A stretch of DNA of 64,000 bases. Source: Paracyclopina nana (Eukaryota > Arthropoda > Copepoda > Cyclopoida > Cyclopettidae). How positions within the stretch are numbered: position 1 is the stretch's first letter; every line of letters begins with the position of its first letter. The stretch lies in the NCBI GenBank assembly GCA_019096065.1, contig JAGUCH010000001.1, positions 9,052,001 to 9,116,000 on the forward strand. Reading direction: 5' to 3'. A program made the position numbers and the translations under genes. Positions 25,440 through 38,964 of the stretch are shown piece after piece. The notes below the pieces were generated by a model. That model was not told where the DNA came from. It searched no databases and worked only from the letters and a program-made list of their open reading frames with translations.

Positions 25440-28400
25440 CGCTTAATAGAGAGCCAACATTTGCATTTTTTCCCAAGCCCTTCTAAAAAGCTAGGCTCTG
25501 TGCGAAAGTCAAGGTGTCGTGATGCTCGCTGGCATCCTTTTGAAAATATTTGATTACTGCCAACTTGCTACAGCGCGCGTTGCTCGTTGTAGCACACACA
25601 AAGTGAAAAGGCTCGTCTAGGCCTATAATGCATGAATTATTCATAAGGAGGCTTTTTGCTCTCCTCTCCGCCAAACAACAGCATTTAGTCGAGTCAAATT
25701 CGACCAACAGAACGTGCAATTATGTCGCTGCTTCTACTAGTACATAATGTAGGTAACGACTACTACTCCTACGACATGGAATTGCATTTTATGGCGATGA
25801 TATGCATTCCAGCTGGCTCCGCCGCGTGACATCGTGCATGACATTGCAAAAGAGAGTGAGTGCAAAAATGCATGGAAACTTCAAACGCGCAAGCAGGAGA
25901 AAAAGTAGATGTCCCACATCCGTGATTTTGACAGCCCTTCTCCAAAAGACGCGAGGTGCAGATGACACGGCATGCACAGCCTAAAAAAACAACCACCACG
26001 AGCATGTGGGGTCGTCAGTGAGGAAATCAAATTGAGCCTCAGGTAAACAAGCTAGGGGAAGGGTGCGAAGCACTCGTGAAAGTAGTGATTATGTTATTCG
26101 TCGACCCCGCTCCAAATTGAAACATTCACGAGCAATGAGGCGGAGAGAAAATGTCGCCTAAATTCTTCCTCGCGGTATTCCATTTACTTGTTGCTCATTT
26201 TATTGCTATGCTATGCTGCAGGGTGGAAACGTAGCTTTCTCTTTTTAGCACTAAATCTCTAGTCGGGACGCAGCGTAGTAAAAGAGATGCGACGTTAGGT
26301 GATGTCTTGGCCTTTTTTGCTCATTGAACTTGGGATTATGTTTCTGCCTGAATTTTTATCCGCCTTTTTGCGGCTTGCTAAGCAGATTCCTGAGAGACGA
26401 AAAGCAGGTAGACTGGTGTCAGGCGAAAGTAACATACCATGAAATCCTTTGTTGTACAGATGTAATCTTTTAAGCTTTCTTTCAGCTCTCTGATTGCTCA
26501 AAGATTTTTCCGTTTACTATATTCTAGCACCGCTTTGGCGGCGTTCGAAAATACCTTCGCTGTTTAAAGGAGGAAAAGGGAGCCAGGTTGAAAAATGGCC
26601 TCAAAATGACCTTTTTCTCAAGCTATTTCTTCCTTGGTTGGTAGCAAGTCAGATAGCATGGTGTGTGTCCTATACCATAGCAAAAGTCAAAAGAAGGAAA
26701 AATTGAGCCTGAGAGCTCCGGAAGTTGGGGAATGAGTTTCTTTTTTGGCATTATTTGTCCCCATCCTTTCTTGAACAAAAGAAAGTTTCTTTACAATAGG
26801 ATATTTGATTTTTAATGGCTGTCGACAACAATAAAAGTGTCCCATCAATAATGGCTCTCTAAAAAGGCTTTTGACGAGGACTTGGAAGGGCCCTTAATGG
26901 TGCAAGGAAGTGCTTGGATTTACTTCTTCATTTTGCCTAACTTTCTCGCACTGGTGTCATCAACTTCGAGCTAAGAATTGAAATATCAACCTGAAGTCGA
27001 AGCAGTTTCAGTGCTTTCGAAAAATGCTGCTATAGAGCATAAAAACAGCACTACACTGGTTATGTGTCATCCAAGCCTTTCTTGTTGTAGTCAGTGACAC
27101 ACATTGCAGTGTGCTGCTGTTTCTGCCTCAAAAACGAGGCTCACTTTTTGAGCCGAAAAGAGCTATTTTTCATGTCCCCCTCAGCATCTCGTGTTCGCGT
27201 TTGACAGAATCAGCAGACTCGAGCCCAAGCCAAGGAACATAAGAAATTACGAATTTTCCAAGCAACGGTACTTGCCCCCCCGATGGATATTGAACAAGTC
27301 CAGCTGAATGGAGTAGTTTAAAAGGAGCAAAAACAAGCTGTTATGCATTTTGTAGCATGGAAGAAGACATCCGAGAGTATCACCCTGGGTGTGGAAAAAA
27401 ATTCTAAGCGTCCGGTGTTACAGCATCCCAAGAAGGTGCACTTTCAAACAAAGAACGTCGTCGTCTCTTACTACTACAGTTGCCGGAGAAAAAACTACAT
27501 CAGAAACAGCAGCTAGCTGAGAAGACTAGGGCGAGAAAAACCAATTCTTTATGTAGCCACTTAGTGACAAACGCAGAAAAAGCTTCGAAAATTAGAAAGC
27601 TCTTTTTCACGAGCCAAAAGATACTTTAAAAATTCTCGCTGCTTCTTAGACTTGTTGCCCCCTTCCTACGCGCTATCTCTTATTTCATCTCTTAATTTAA
27701 CTCCGCGTTAGTTTCCATATTAATGAGGTCTTTTGAATCATTGAGGCTTTCGATAACTGTAGTGACGGCAGCATAAAATATTTTCTATGGAGTCAGCCTT
27801 ACTTCCACCACGTATACAGTTCGGAAATCAATAAAAGGAAGAAATGTCAAGCTGCATCAGGTGTCGCATGAAAAAGTTTTACTTTCTGTAGACTCATCTC
27901 ACAAAAAATGCGAATGACAAGCAACGTTTGAGCTGACCCCTAAGAAAGATCGACACCGGCTCTCTGCCCTTTTTTTAGGCCGATTCGTGTCAGTGTGTTT
28001 CTGAAAAAATGACTACTTCTAGTATGGCTACGCTAAGCGCAGTTAAGGACACTCTATAGATCTATAATGCAGCGAGCATCCACAAATTGGATTTTTTCTA
28101 TGGGAATGTACTATGTTGTACAAGTTTCCCAATCAGCTCTGAATGATGGTAAGTTTTGTGGGATAGCATCATCGTCACCATAATAATAATTCATCCAAGG
28201 AGCTTTTCCAACTAATCCTTGGTGAAAGGAACGTGACAAAGTGGGCACAATGTCATCATCATTGTTATTCCCTTGAGATCCTGACCGAGAATCGCATCGT
28301 TAGGTCCACAAAACGTTCAGTGAATAGCAGTAATTGAAACACAATTGGGACACAGCCTTCAAAAACACGTTTTCACGACGCGGTGCACTGAAAGGGTCAA

Positions 28401-28735
28401 GAGTCCAAATTGAGTTGGTATACCCAGGGGCATAGGTGTAGATCCCCTAAGACGCGCCATGAAGGTCGAAGGATTGAAGCGTCAGCAAGGCCCATCTTAG
28501 TGGACATTTGACTTAGCTATATTAGATTTGCTAATGAGAAAAAGCTAGCTTCTTTGGAATCAACTTCAGAAAAGGGCGACCCCCAAGCAGAAAATGATGA
28601 GGGCACGATTTGCTCCGAAAGCGCACGTGAAAGCAATAATTAGAAGTGAGAAAATGCCATTTGTCACGAGAAACGGTCATAATTAGCATGCAACATTGTG
28701 GCAACTTGTGGTTGAAGTGGCAGCACCCTTCGCAG
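25440..28735. other. Intergenic, no supported gene
   Basis: AT-rich sequence with only short open frames on either strand. I see no splice-site-bounded coding stretch, no structural RNA and no terminal inverted repeats. Confidence 0.45.
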
Positions 28736-29423
28736 TCACATCAAGTGTAAGTCCCATGGGCATTTGGCATCATCATGCTGAGGCCAGGTCAGAGAGATGA
28801 CGCGGTCAAAGTGACCGAGAAGAAGAGAAAGTTTAATTTCATCAGTGACAAGTTGGCAAGTGGGAAAGTTAAGAGATGAAATCTCCTCCTCCTGGAAGCC
28901 CCTGGAGGCCAAGAGAAGCCGGGGCGACGACAACTTGAGCATCACATGAAGAAAAAAGTCTTTTGGGACTCTGCTGCTATAGAGCCACGACATGACAGCA
29001 GACTATTATCATACCTGGAATATGTGACTGATGGTGTTGTGAAGCCAGCAGCACCGTCATCATTAACCTCAACGTTATTTTTCCTCACTGGCTTCGTTGG
29101 AGGCGGCTTTTTCTTCCCAGTGGCTGAGATTTTCCCACCGTACATGTAGAAGAAACTAAAGAGGTAAAATGCACCATTAAACTGACCACAGGATGGAGGA
29201 GAGTCGATTTGCATCCTCGACCTGAGAAGTAGCTTTGTGGGTTGCTTCGTCTACATCAGTGATAAAAAGGATTGTAATTTTCTGCTCCAGAGGTTCTGGG
29301 GGGGAATCAGAAGAAGGAGCTAAAAGAATTCGGGAGCGAATGCGACAAATTTTAATTTCGTCTCGCGCGTATACGTCTGCTTGCCAACGCCAAAGAGAGA
29401 AGAAGTAAAAAAGTATTTCTCAT
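28736..29423 (-). CDS. Unrecognised secreted protein, four exons
   Basis: Exons 29423-29375, 29319-29187, 29155-29015 and 28970-28736 join with consistent phases (1, 2, 2) into 185 aa. Exon 1 is a signal peptide (MRNTFLLLLSLALAS). Exon 2 has a Pro/Ser-rich start and then KITILFITDVDEATHKATSQ. Exon 3 has a Lys/Pro-rich stretch (GKKKPPPTKPVRK). Exon 4 ends with HFDRVISLTWPQHDD and CPWDLHLM before the stop. I recognise no family. The introns are 55, 31 and 44 bp; the 31-bp intron (donor GTCAGT) is shorter than splicing normally allows, so that junction may be modelled wrongly. The consistent frame through four pieces and the signal peptide support a real gene, but there is no homology evidence. 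Confidence 0.5.
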
Positions 29424-32400
29424 TTGGAAGATGAAACAAATTAAAGAGCCGGAAAAGTCAAGGATTGAGGTCAAATTGAGGATCCACCCCACATTTGTCG
29501 GACCTGACATAAGCAGGATTTTTCCCTCTTGACTCTTTCCCCTGAACCCAATATGAGTGGGGTGAAGAAAAAAAGCAGACACAAAGGAAATTAGACCAGG
29601 ACATTTCTATACTACTTCCCTAGCTAGCGAGCAGTTGGCCATATTGAGTCAAGCTAAAATGGCTTTTTCATTGCAAGCTGGTTTGCCTCCAGGATTTGCT
29701 GAAGTGCATAGAAGGGGATGTGTGTGTGTGTGTATTGAAACCTCGCATAAAAGTGGCCGAAATCATGCACAATGGGGTAATAAAAAGGAGAAAATGTACC
29801 ATGAGTTAATGCCTACAGCAGGAAATTGTTATTTTACTATTGCTGCATTGTTCTTCGTAATATTGTTTGATCCTTCTTCGTCGTTGCAGTTTGATTGGCT
29901 TTGCCTCAGAAGTGCAGTACTAAAAGGCTTCACATTGGAAATGGAAGCATATTGAGAGCAGAACTTTCAAGAACCATACTTCTCTGGAGAGAGAATGCAT
30001 TTCCTCAATGATATTGGACCATCATTTTGATCTAAGATGTAGTGCAGAGTTTCTTAACTCACTGGGTCTGTGCTCATGTTGAGCAGTTCAAGAATGCCAT
30101 TAATAGTAGCCTAGTTTAAAAATAATGGGAGGGGTACACAACTGAGGGAAGTCTCAAGGGACATTAAAACCAATGCTATAGTTTGTTTGGCATCAAAGAA
30201 AGTAGGACTAGCTCGCAAACTTTCTCTGGCTAGAAAGGGGCCTGAGTGTTTTTAATTTAGAAAGCCACAAAATACCACAGCATTGAAGAATTGACATCAA
30301 AGTCCCAAGAGGCTTTCTCGGCTCGGCTACAAATGGCTATAAGTAAAATTAGAAAAAGTTTATGCCCTCACACAAGAGCAAAAGAATCCCTTGTGGCATT
30401 TTCAGATTTTCCAACATTTCAGCTAAATTAGAAAGCTCCGCTGCTATTCCTTGAATCCTAGAAAGGTATCGTCGCGTGAGTGTAATGCGACCAGTTTTCA
30501 AAAGACGTCTATTTTCTATGCACAGATTCCTGCTGATTCATGAATGTGCAATGCACATGAGGAGCAGGTCTTGCACATACACACACACACACCAAATACC
30601 ATGGTGATTGTCCTACATCAGTCTAGCAGAGCTAAAAGGGGTGTCCTATAGATGTAGTAGTAAGCCGTACTACTTACTTGGCTTTCGGAGCGCACTAAAA
30701 GCATCGACTGCGCCTGCTAGACTACTTAGACTTATTTTTTGCCTTTCTAAGCTCTTTTCATCAGATTATTTACTGTGTGTGGGCACAAGGCCCACGGCGA
30801 CTCAGCAAAAACTGAAGAATAAATCGAACACGTCTTCTCTATTGTAGTTTGCTGCAGCTCCTTTTAGATTATCTGCTCTGGTAGTAGACCTCTGATGCTT
30901 CCTACATTCCTTGTATACCTAACTTCCGGCAAGACAGATCAAAGCTCAGATCCATTTTTCAATACCAACGCGACTGCTGCTGCAATTGACTTTCCCATCG
31001 AATCAAAGGACTAAGCCATAATGATCCGTTCCCATCATGACTTGAATAATTCAGTTGCAGAGCTGTATAGAGTATTCGATGTAAGTAAGCCAAGCCTGTC
31101 ACCAATGCAATCGCATGTGCGAGCCTTTTTCTCTTGAGAAGAAGAGGGTTAATATGGACCACTTGTGCAAAGAGACTTGCATAGAGCACGGCCTTTCACT
31201 GATGTTTGGTGTCGTCCCATTTGTTCTCATTTCTGCTGCCTAACCAGGCCAGCCCAGGCCAGGTGCATTATGATGATGATGAGTGAAAAGCAGCAGAAGT
31301 CATCCTTGTTGTTGCGTATAGATGGGTCCTAAAGAAGACTCCTTCCTCTTCGTGGTGGTTAGATGGTGGCCTCAATTGTGCGACAGCCAGTTAGGACACA
31401 TCTGAAGTTGTGGAGCCTTTTGGCACATATCAAAAGATAGTATAGTTTATGTGCGCCTATAGCATATTACATTTCCCAAACTCCAGTTGACTTGACCTTT
31501 CTGCTGTGCCCCATTACTCAACAGTGGTGTACAATGCTAGTTTGTCGTGACAAGTACATCTCGTACGCATTTGCATGCATATGCTAGCAAAGATTGTATA
31601 TGGCGTTTCCCCTAACTTTATCATAATTCCTCCTCGCACATCTGTCCCAGTCCATTGGGCTCTACGAGGACCTCGCATTGGGAACTGGGAGAAAAATCAT
31701 CAAACTGGGTCAAACTTGGAGCTGGCCATATAAGTTCAAGTTTGCGTTTTTATATGGCTCGCTTACCTATCCTCTTCTGATAAGCGGGTGCCCTTTGAAA
31801 AAACACACTTTCTTGTGACTGACTTGGCAAACTTCTTTGGCTCTATGGAAGTTTCCTTGATTTGAGTAAAAAATTACTCGTGACTCTCACTTTTATGGCC
31901 CTTGATGGCCAGGACATTTTCATTATGAATAGAATTTCAAGTGACTTGCCCCAGTTGCTCCGTTCTTCTTACATGCTATAGCTCAGCTACCCCTTGCCTC
32001 ATCTGTAATGGCCACATCTGTCCCGACTCAACTGTGCTGTCACCTTGAGGGGATGACTTGCAGGAACGCAGCCTAAATGCTCCCTTCGTTCGAGCTCACT
32101 GTAGAGTTTTTGGTTTGATCACGAGGAATAAATGGATGTGATTGGAAAATAAAGAGACAAAAGTGATGACTGACCTTATTTATTGTAGATCTAAGTATGA
32201 CCTTAAAGTTGGAAGGATTGTTGCAGACTGGGGAGTTACATGAGAGAAAAATACCTGTGAGCGCGCGCGTGTACATTGTGATATAATATGGTCTTACAGG
32301 TAAAACATGAGGGCAAATGGAACATTTCAATACATCACCCTAATAAATTAACCGCAGAGCCTTAAGAAATCTTTTCCTTTCGATGAGAAATTATCCCTGT

Positions 32401-33665
32401 TTCAAAATGCCTTGAGATTAAGTCTGTTCACAACACAGTTCGTCAGCAACGAGTTAATCGCGAGGTAAATCGCTCGTAAAAAAGCTGCATGCTTTTAAGA
32501 GCTGCTATGAATGGCCGAATCGGGCCAGCGAGCTAGACAAGTTATAATAAGCTGGCCAGCTAGGGTTGACCTGATATTGGTTGCTTCGTAATACTACATG
32601 CATGTACGACTCGGTAACCTAAATGGCATAGGTCTTGCCAGCCTATGTGATATTCACAACAGATGAGATGTTTGCTTTACAGGCGTAGTGTCCCAATATG
32701 TTAAGGTCCTTTAAAAGTTGCTCCGCTTGTTGTCAACCCTAGCGTAAGAGTTGGTCATCTCTGCGTCAGCTGAGACTGTGGGTCATCTCGCTCGCAGTCT
32801 CAACTCTCATCTTAACTCGACATAAACAAAAAGATAGCAAACTAGTGAAAAAGTGTTGCGACCAGTAAAGGTGAATAGAGTAAGAGAAAATCTTACCAAG
32901 CACAGTGAAGCGCTTCGCATCCCGCAAGTGGAGTGTGTGTGCGTAGACAAGAAAATTATGTTCTTTGTGCTTATGTGTTTTGTTGTGAACTTTCAAGGCC
33001 AGCTGCTGTATGGAAGGTAAGGCGTCTTTCTATTCTTTAAAGGCCATATTTTAGGGAACAAAGGCGGTTTTTGAGGCACCTGACGCAAAAAAGAAGGCTC
33101 TTACTCAGATTTTGCCTCTCAACTTTTCTGCTTTCTTTTGCACTGTTGCCACATGTAGAAGAGCTTTCGGAAACTCCTGCCTATATTTCAAATCATCGAT
33201 TTTTTGCTGGCATTTTACAGCGTGGCATTATCCGTCAAGGGAGGCTTTTGTGTTACTAATATAAGTAAACACCAAAAAGATCTATAGTATAAGGTGAGCT
33301 CGTGTCGTAGATTTACTATAGCACTCGGCCAGACTATGCTGTGGTAAGCTTCTAGACGAAATTTTCATTGTGTACTGTGGATTATGCATCTTCACATTTA
33401 ATAATTTAGCTAGATGTTGACTCAAAATGCCAAATGGGATTCGAGTTGGATTTTTTTCTGAACATAGTATCTGGTAGCTCAACAGAAAAAGCGCGAGATT
33501 AGCCAGCTTGCCAATAATATCACGCGCAAATCGCACCTTCGCGCTATGGATTAAAAGACATAAGCGCCCCCTTCACTTATAATAACTAAAATAGGTAGAG
33601 TGAATTCAAGTTACTGAGTACCGTCAACATTAGCCATACGATATGGGGCTGGTAAACACAAGATA
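29424..33665. other. Intergenic, no supported gene
   Basis: AT-rich DNA with two dinucleotide microsatellites: (TG)7 at about 29719-29733 and (AC)7 at about 30579-30592. No exon with paired splice sites was found on either strand. Confidence 0.45.
30579..30592. repeat. AC microsatellite
   Basis: Seven AC units in intergenic DNA. Confidence 0.85.
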
Positions 33666-34049
33666 AGCTTGTTCTCATAAACATTTCTATAAGGTAAGCA
33701 AGGCACTTTGCGCGCTCATTTCTCAGCATCTACTCGTCCGATTGGAACCAAAATTGGAGGAGTTCATAAGGACATATTGAAGAATATTCATGCCAAATTT
33801 CATCCAGATTGGAGGACGCTAAGGCCGCCTTACTGAAAGTAAGGCAAATCAGTTAAGCAAAGGAGAAAAATCAGCCACCTCCTTAGAGTTCTCCGATCCG
33901 GATGAAATTTTGCATGTAGATTCTTCAATATGCCCTGATGAATTCCTCCAAATTTGGTTCCAATCGGCTCAGTACTTACTGAGTTATGAGCTTCCAAAGT
34001 GCCTTGCTTTGCTTATTGCCTGCCTTACTGAGTTTTATGAGAACAAGCT
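33666..34049. mobile_element. Fold-back MITE-like element, 384 bp, ATA target duplication
   Basis: Both ends carry AGCTTGTTCTCATAAA facing inwards, perfectly matched over 16 bp. Behind them two arms of about 170 bp are inverted copies of each other with clear divergence; shared blocks include GCAAGGCACTTTG, CCGATTGGAACCAAA and CATATTGAAGAAT. The trinucleotide ATA flanks each end (33663-33665 and 34050-34052). The arms meet around 33840-33890, so the element could fold into one long hairpin. There is no coding frame. The 3-bp duplication and AGC ends resemble those of the element at 38965-39119. Superfamily not assigned. Confidence 0.75.
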
Positions 34050-34802
34050 ATAGTCTCGATCACTCGGCCCCTATTATTAATTTATGCTCGTAGCACTACT
34101 TTCCCTGCAACGTGCAATACCGTGCACTTTTGTCGGAAACGTGCCGGAAGCAGGCATATGTAGTCAAATTGCGAAAATCTGGCAATTAGCAGTCGCGGAG
34201 CAGATGCAGAGTTTCCGCCTAAAGCCCAGGCTGTGAAAGATGCTATAATAGTATCAATTAGTCGGGTCTGCGATTCGATACTGGGGGCATTTGCTCGCAT
34301 TTCTACATAATTGATCTGGGGCATTTTAGAAGATTAGCCATTCCCAATAATTCTTGCGAGCATGGCGGAGCTTGAGGAAAATTTATGGCCTCAAGTCAAT
34401 CAGTGGTATCAGCCTTTCCACTCCAATAACTCTTTATACGACTGGTATCCGAGGTAGCATCTCCATCTCACGCAACCAAATTCATGCGCGGAAAGTGTTA
34501 TTAGCGGATAAATGCACTTAAGACCGTTTAGACATGACCCACATCCACTGCAAGAAGCCCTTTCTGGTGACTTTTTGTGCTGCTGCCTTAATGATGTCTA
34601 TTTATAATGGAAGTGGAGAGAAAGAAAAAAAAGACATCATTAGGCAAAAATGGCTGCTCCAAAAAAGAACAGAACGAGAGTTGTGCTCTTCATTTAAAGA
34701 CGTGATCTACATTTCATTTAGAAGGAGGCAGTGCGCGATTAAATCTTAGTTGAGCACATGGTTTTTTCCGAAAATAACTGTAAATGAAGGTGGGGGTACT
34801 TT

Positions 34803-35116
34803 CTAAATAGCTTTTTCTATTGTGATTGCAGTTCTGAGACTGCTATAAAAGCAGCTCCGCAACAGCAGATAAATAGGCAAGATAGTAGTAGCAAGGAAAA
34901 GTCCGATCCCCTTCTTTGTAATACAATCTTTGTTTTGTCTTTGTCCCATTTCAAAGAGCATAATATAAACTTGCTTGAGATCCCCCTTGAGATCAACTTT
35001 CTGAATAAAAAAGACTTCTGAAGCTGACTGAATAGTCATTTTGAATCCCGTTTGGAGGTCTCCTCGCCCATTCCACGAAACTACGCCATTCAATATCACC
35101 TCAGCCACGTACGTAC
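34803..35116 (-). CDS. Orphan last exon of an unrecognised membrane protein
   Basis: A clean acceptor (CTTGCATTGCAG|GT) opens a 104-codon frame in phase 1 that ends in TAG. It begins TYVAEVILNGVVSWNGRGD, continues with a polar stretch (IQKVDLKGDLKQVYIMLFEM) and ends with a hydrophobic segment (GIGLFLATTILPIYLLLRS) and a short tail. A C-terminal membrane anchor or lipid-anchor signal is likely. The start resembles a late beta-strand region of an extracellular domain, but there is no core Cys to call it Ig. I found no upstream exon: candidate stretches between 35160 and 39400 hit stops or lack donors. It could be the end of a long-intron gene or a chance frame. Confidence 0.35.
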
Positions 35117-38100
35117 CTGCAATGCAAGCTGTGCACATTCTTGTTTAGTATAGCTATTTGGCAAGATTATTTCGCTTAGAGAGGGCTACTTAGCTTATCC
35201 AATTATCTGCGAAAATGAAAACGCTCTGTGTAGTGGCTCGCTTGTAAGGGGATCTACAAGAAATAGGGTGGGTGTCAAGGAAAGAGTAACTTTTGGTGGA
35301 GAAACTTTTAGTTGTAGTACCAGATAGTTATTTTCCTATTCAACAAGTTTTCTGAGGTGGAATGAGACAGCGTTTCCATCCAACAATGAAGGATGTATGG
35401 CCATTAGCTCCTTTACGCTACTAGAAGATACTGGAGCCAAGCACAAATTGTCTAATTAATCGGATGTGCAATACACAACTGGCGATGCTTTCTCCTTTTT
35501 TGGTGCGGAAGAGTGTGCAAGGAGGCGTAGAAGTGGTAGCAAAGAAAAGACAAGAAAGTTAACATTCAGCACGACATTTTAGAGCCGAGAGTTCCTTCGT
35601 CTAACAAAAAGGCCTTTGATGACAATGGTTTAACCTCGAGCCCACTTTGAATTGCTCGAAAATCTTCTCGAGTGGAGGTGAAAGTGGAAAATTCTTTGAT
35701 GTGGCTATAAACTCAAGCTCTGAGTAGAAAGAGGTAATTAATGAAATAGAAATGCGGGCCCAAGAAATCATGCTGGCAAGCTACTTCTTGTCTTGACTAT
35801 TTGAATTGTTGAGCTGCAGGCACCCCCACAATTTTGAGGCAAATACACACAACAGACCACGCACACAATGCCATATAGCTTTTTCATAGCCTTGTATAGT
35901 TTCTTGCTGAGATACGTACCAATATGAGAAATGGCTCTTTCCTTAGCTCGTTCTAACCAGCGTCCTTCCTATTTTTTCCACGGTGTATAGCATGTAGTAA
36001 AACTTCAGCTGAGCCTTATTGTAAAATGGGTCACATAGGGATCATGTAGATTTAAAGTTGCATAGGAGCAACCTATTTCTTTTAGCTTAAGTTGGGGGAA
36101 CGAAGGAGAGATTGTTGCACGTCAATCGAGAATGCTCTTTGATCAATCAATTTCCTGAATCACGGTGGAAACTTGTGTAAGATACCAAAGCGTAAGCACG
36201 AGAGTTTACATTAAAAAAATCTTCTTAGCCTACGCCTCAATCCACCTTTTTCAGTCCCTGAACAGCTGTAGTTAATGTAGCTTGTTGAAACCTCAACGAC
36301 CTGCTCTCTTCGTTGAGCTGATGAGCAAACAAGTCAAAGGAGTAAGGGAAAGAAAAGGAAGTGTTTGTGCACATATTTGCAAAGATGATGATTAAGGTTT
36401 TTGGCTCTCCACCAGGAAAGGAGTGAGCCTGCATTAGCTCACGCTTGCCAAAAAAGGGGCAAAGGGGCTTCAAGTATGGTCTGCTATGTGTGTGTGTATT
36501 CCTATACTGCACGAAAGAAACCGATCGAAAGTCGCACATTTGATATCTGTAATGTAAGAAAATTCTTGTTTGACGTGACTGAGCTGCTATGTGTGAGATA
36601 TGAGAAAAAACTGAACGCCTATGAAAATCCTTTTCTCCAATAGTATTTTAATCAATTGAGCGAACCTTGGAACATAAATAGCTGATCCGACGACATATTG
36701 CATGTTCGAAAGTGAGATTCTGACATTTTCCAGATAATAAAGCTTGAGTTTGCTGGAGAAAAGATATTTTTCCCCTTTTTGGCTTTAATATTTCATTAGA
36801 GGAATAATAAAACGTAATCCCAAGGGCATATCAGCCATACATTTTCTGAAGTTAGCGTGCCATGTCACGAAAATGTCATATGATCCTCAATTTATCGGCC
36901 ATTCGGGGATCATGCCAAGTGCTTTCCAAAGCCCTCGTTGTGCCCTCTCAAAAGATGAGTACATTCGTCGACGTATTTAATTTCCACGATTGCATTCCAT
37001 TGATGGATGCCTAAAACCGTAGACGAGGATAAAGTGAAGCCGTTCTTGAAAAATATTCAATTCATGTACTGCAGTCGTGAATCGATTATTTACAGTTCTG
37101 GTCATTCTTCAATGTGCCATACCTGGTTCTTATTCCTTTTACACTGAATAGAGGAAATCCTTTTCTTCTTTACATTATGGTCTCAATTCAGCCTTCTGTA
37201 CACGATCCATCAAGCGACTATGGGTAATCGATTTAGAAATTCAGCCAGATGCTTTCGCTTCCATGCACCCTCAAGAGTTGAATGAGAGTGATGCTCAGAG
37301 CCATACGACTATTTTTCGAATAATCGGCCTTCCTCTTGCTAGGCATAGTTGCAGCACGCTTTTTCCTCGTTCCAAGCGTCAAATGGAGAAATCGATAAGA
37401 ATGCAATTTGACATGGATCATTTTTTGCCATGCATATTTATTCCTTATGATGTGGCCTTGTTACATTGGTATTGTACCTTGAATATCTGAGAGGAGTATG
37501 ATTTTTTCCTCTTACGTCCTTTTATGAAAGCTTCTTGCACCCCTCCACTTCGTATAGCAGCCTTTGAGCTTTTAGCGAGGAAGGCATGAAGGGGGTGGGT
37601 TGGAAAAATTTTGGTACATTTATCATGTTATCACACGAGACTTTGATAGAAGTGAAACGTATTTGGAGTTGGGGGAATGTGATTGGAATTGAGGCGTCTA
37701 TCAAGAGTTTTAAGAGGTTGTTGTTAGCGTTGCAAAAGTTGCAAATTGATTTCGCCTCCAGCTAAACCGTGCATTGGGCTCAGGCTTTGTATTGTTTATG
37801 ATGGCAAAAGCTGCATAAAGGCAGGTCAAACGCAAACTCTGTGTAGTCAAACATTATTCTCTATTCATTTACTTATCGTTCTCAAAGGAGCTAGGAATAG
37901 TGCTCAAATCAACAGAAGCTCGAAAAAAAGACCTCTGCACTGTTTGGAATTGCCTCTCAAAACTCTCGCTAGTTTACACTAGCTGGATTTACTTTTTCAC
38001 GCCTCTAGAGAAAAGCCCAAACAAAGTTTCAATCATATGCTATAAAAAGGTGGCGTTTCATGAATGATGAATCAACTTATTCTTCCTTGGCTGATAATCA

Positions 38101-38964
38101 TCTTTGTGGAGGCCGTTCTTTAGAGCGCAAATATTTTTAAAAGTGTAGGCGTCATTTTGGAATTTCGCAGCCATAAGGCAACGGGAAAAGGAGAGCTCCA
38201 CTAATGCACGATTTTGGGGGGCCTTTCGACCTCAATCGACATAAATCATCCTTCTAAGGAGCTTTGTTTCCTCCGCTAATTCATGCAAAGTGGCTTTCTG
38301 ATTTATGACAGGAAGAATTTCTGCTCCTGACAGATATTGCTAGTTTACCTGCCGAGGCACGTAGTCAATGAAATATGAAGCCAGAGCCGTTAAAAAGAAC
38401 TTTTCCTACTCGATTACTTTTGGCGAGGTTGCATCAGAAGGCTCATGAGGGCGAAATTAATTGCGTCCAACACTCACCAATATACTTCCCGTGACATGCT
38501 TTTAAATTGCCTCGCCTTCGCCTCTTTCATCATGTTTTTGGCGACTTTCTTTTTTGCCACCACATACCCTCTTGGAGGTTGTGCCCCCTTTTCCTTCCAA
38601 CTGTGCTAGCTCTGTATGCCAAGAACTTAAAGCCGCCCGCCATTGTTGTATGTGCGAGCGAGGAGAAATGGAATTTGGCCATTTTTCGTTGCCTTTTTTC
38701 TGGAGACAGCAGGGCATAAAATAAATTGCCATGATTTATGATTGGCTATACTTGTTTGATGCTAAATTGAACAAGTTTTCGCGTCCCGCCGCGCGGCGGC
38801 CTCCAACTGAACCAAGTAATGAGCAGCCTCTGCAAGGAAATGGTAGAGCTTGCAACATCTACTACCACTGCTGAACAACTTTATCACGCAAAGGAGAAAA
38901 AATGGCCCGACTAAACTTTCATCTCCTCCCACTTGGCCTCTGACTCAGCCTCGTCCACAACATC
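35117..38964. other. Intergenic or intronic, no supported gene
   Basis: AT-rich sequence with scattered short frames. If the exon at 34803-35116 is real, its upstream exons should lie here or beyond, but none could be identified with confidence. Confidence 0.4.
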
